Shown one piece after another: positions 63,485 through 64,000 of a DNA stretch of 64,000 nt. A model generated the notes under the pieces. That model was not told where the DNA came from. It saw only the letters and a program-made list of their open reading frames with translations, and ran no database searches. Position numbers and translations under genes: made by a program. Location of the stretch: contig NZ_DALZYX010000005.1 of NCBI RefSeq assembly GCF_031987975.1, positions 124,001 to 188,000 of the forward strand. The letters run 5' to 3'. Positions within the stretch are counted from its first letter, which is position 1. Every line of letters starts with the position of its first letter. This DNA is from Pseudescherichia sp031987975. GTDB lineage: Bacteria > Pseudomonadota > Gammaproteobacteria > Enterobacterales > Enterobacteriaceae.

Positions 63485-63844
63485 TCAACTTCTCTCGTCC
63501 CAATGGGCTACTACATTGCGTACATCAATATGCGTAAAGCTGTTATACCGCCCCGTAGAGCACTCTTTGTGAACTTCCTCAACATAGTCTGCCACTCTGT
63601 CCGGATGAATATTCATAATGCTAATATCTGCGGCCATGCCCAGAACGTGTTGACTCCCTTTTGCACCGCCTATTTTTTGATTATAGCCCGCACACCGGCA
63701 TGCAGAATTTATGATTAGCGGCATAGCAAAATAGTCACGAATGTCTTCCAGAACTTCGTTTAATTTCTTATCGACCACAGCGAATCCACATCCACAGCGG
63801 CAGGCAAATTCCTGACGATTGAAATGTGTAGAGATATCTCCCAT
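63485..63844 (-). CDS. M15-family (D-Ala/L-Ala-D-Glu type) peptidoglycan endopeptidase
   Basis: A 119-residue Peptidase_M15_3 protein. Zn ligands are His66 and Asp73 (SQHVLGMAADI) and His105 (FTHIDVR). The N-terminal CRCGCG cysteine cluster and SACRCAGYNQKIGGAKGSQH are family features seen in phage endolysins and in ChiX-type export endopeptidases. I chose the ATG at 63844, which has GCGGAG at good spacing; it gives a protein without a signal peptide, so it would need holins to reach the wall. A longer frame from 63946 adds a hydrophobic N-terminus. It is separated from the holins by the LysR gene. Confidence 0.85.
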   Translation of the reverse strand: MGDISTHFNRQEFACRCGCGFAVVDKKLNEVLEDIRDYFAMPLIINSACRCAGYNQKIGGAKGSQHVLGMAADISIMNIHPDRVADYVEEVHKECSTGRYNSFTHIDVRNVVAHWDERS

Positions 63845-64000
63845 GCTTGTCTCCGCGCTCAGTTTAAAATGAGTCAATGCTGTCCACAGAAATAGTAACC
63901 AGCAAAACCTGGTGGGAGAAAAGTATAAAGAGGCGCGGCGGTGCAAAATTGAGCGAATCCCCCTCTTCTGCCGCAGCGATCGCTACGCTCGTTATTTACA

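Noticed and set aside
61639..63844. Intact prophage
   Set aside because: Only lysis-type genes are present; no integrase, repressor, capsid or tail genes are seen in the window.

Overview
The window looks like a chromosomal segment of a member of the Enterobacteriaceae close to Enterobacter, Lelliottia or Leclercia. About half of it follows the E. coli K-12 gene order around minute 37 (rsxCDGE-nth-dtpA, pdxY-tyrS-pdxH, slyB/slyA, nemRA-gloA-rnt, grxD, mepH, purR, punR/punC, cfa, ribE, mdtK, valVW). A later part follows the E. coli minute-44 region (amn, an asparagine tRNA, yeeO, a second asparagine tRNA). In E. coli these two neighbourhoods are far apart. Here they are joined across a large accessory region. 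The species is not determined.

Layout. 1-30.4 kb is core: electron transport to SoxR (rsx), base excision repair (nth), peptide uptake (dtpA), vitamin B6 salvage (pdxY, pdxH), tyrosyl-tRNA charging, lysozyme inhibition (mliC), murein recycling (anmK, mepH), envelope lipoprotein and stress regulators (slyB, slyA), electrophile detoxification (nemRA, gloA), thiol and superoxide defence (grxD, sodC), purine control (purR, punR/punC), membrane cyclopropanation (cfa), riboflavin synthesis (ribE) and drug efflux (ydhP, mdtK). gstA, lhr and sodB, which E. coli has in this stretch, are not present at the matching positions. 30.4-33.2 kb is a small acquired divergon (LysR regulator, MFS exporter, SnoaL-like protein) with a perfect 15-bp palindrome between the two arms. 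Two tRNA-Val(GAC) genes follow.

33.99-50.3 kb is the most unusual part: an island of beta-rich repeat proteins. It holds two signal-less modular proteins (331 and 690 aa), an inverse autotransporter (intimin/invasin type) with seven Big_1 domains, three small genes flanking it (two with an ASGPS motif and one glycosyltransferase-like), two paralogous beta/gamma-crystallin-plus-Big_1 proteins (one ending in an RCC1-like propeller) and a secreted protein with a halovibrin-like N-terminal region plus Big_1 domains. A third crystallin/Big_1 paralogue with a lectin-like C-terminus sits between amn and the first tRNA-Asn. The cytoplasmic-looking N-termini of five of these adhesin-like proteins are a puzzle.

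50.4-60.7 kb holds a MscS-family channel, an orphan membrane-anchored protein, amn, two inverted identical tRNA-Asn genes around yeeO, a LysR regulator and a polyamine-type acetyltransferase. 60.9-63.9 kb contains two phage-type holins, a gene of unknown function, a LysR regulator and a signal-less M15 endopeptidase. This is a domesticated lysis set resembling the export modules called type 10 secretion. The main hypothesis offered is that such a lysis-type route could release the signal-less crystallin/Ig proteins. This is inference only.
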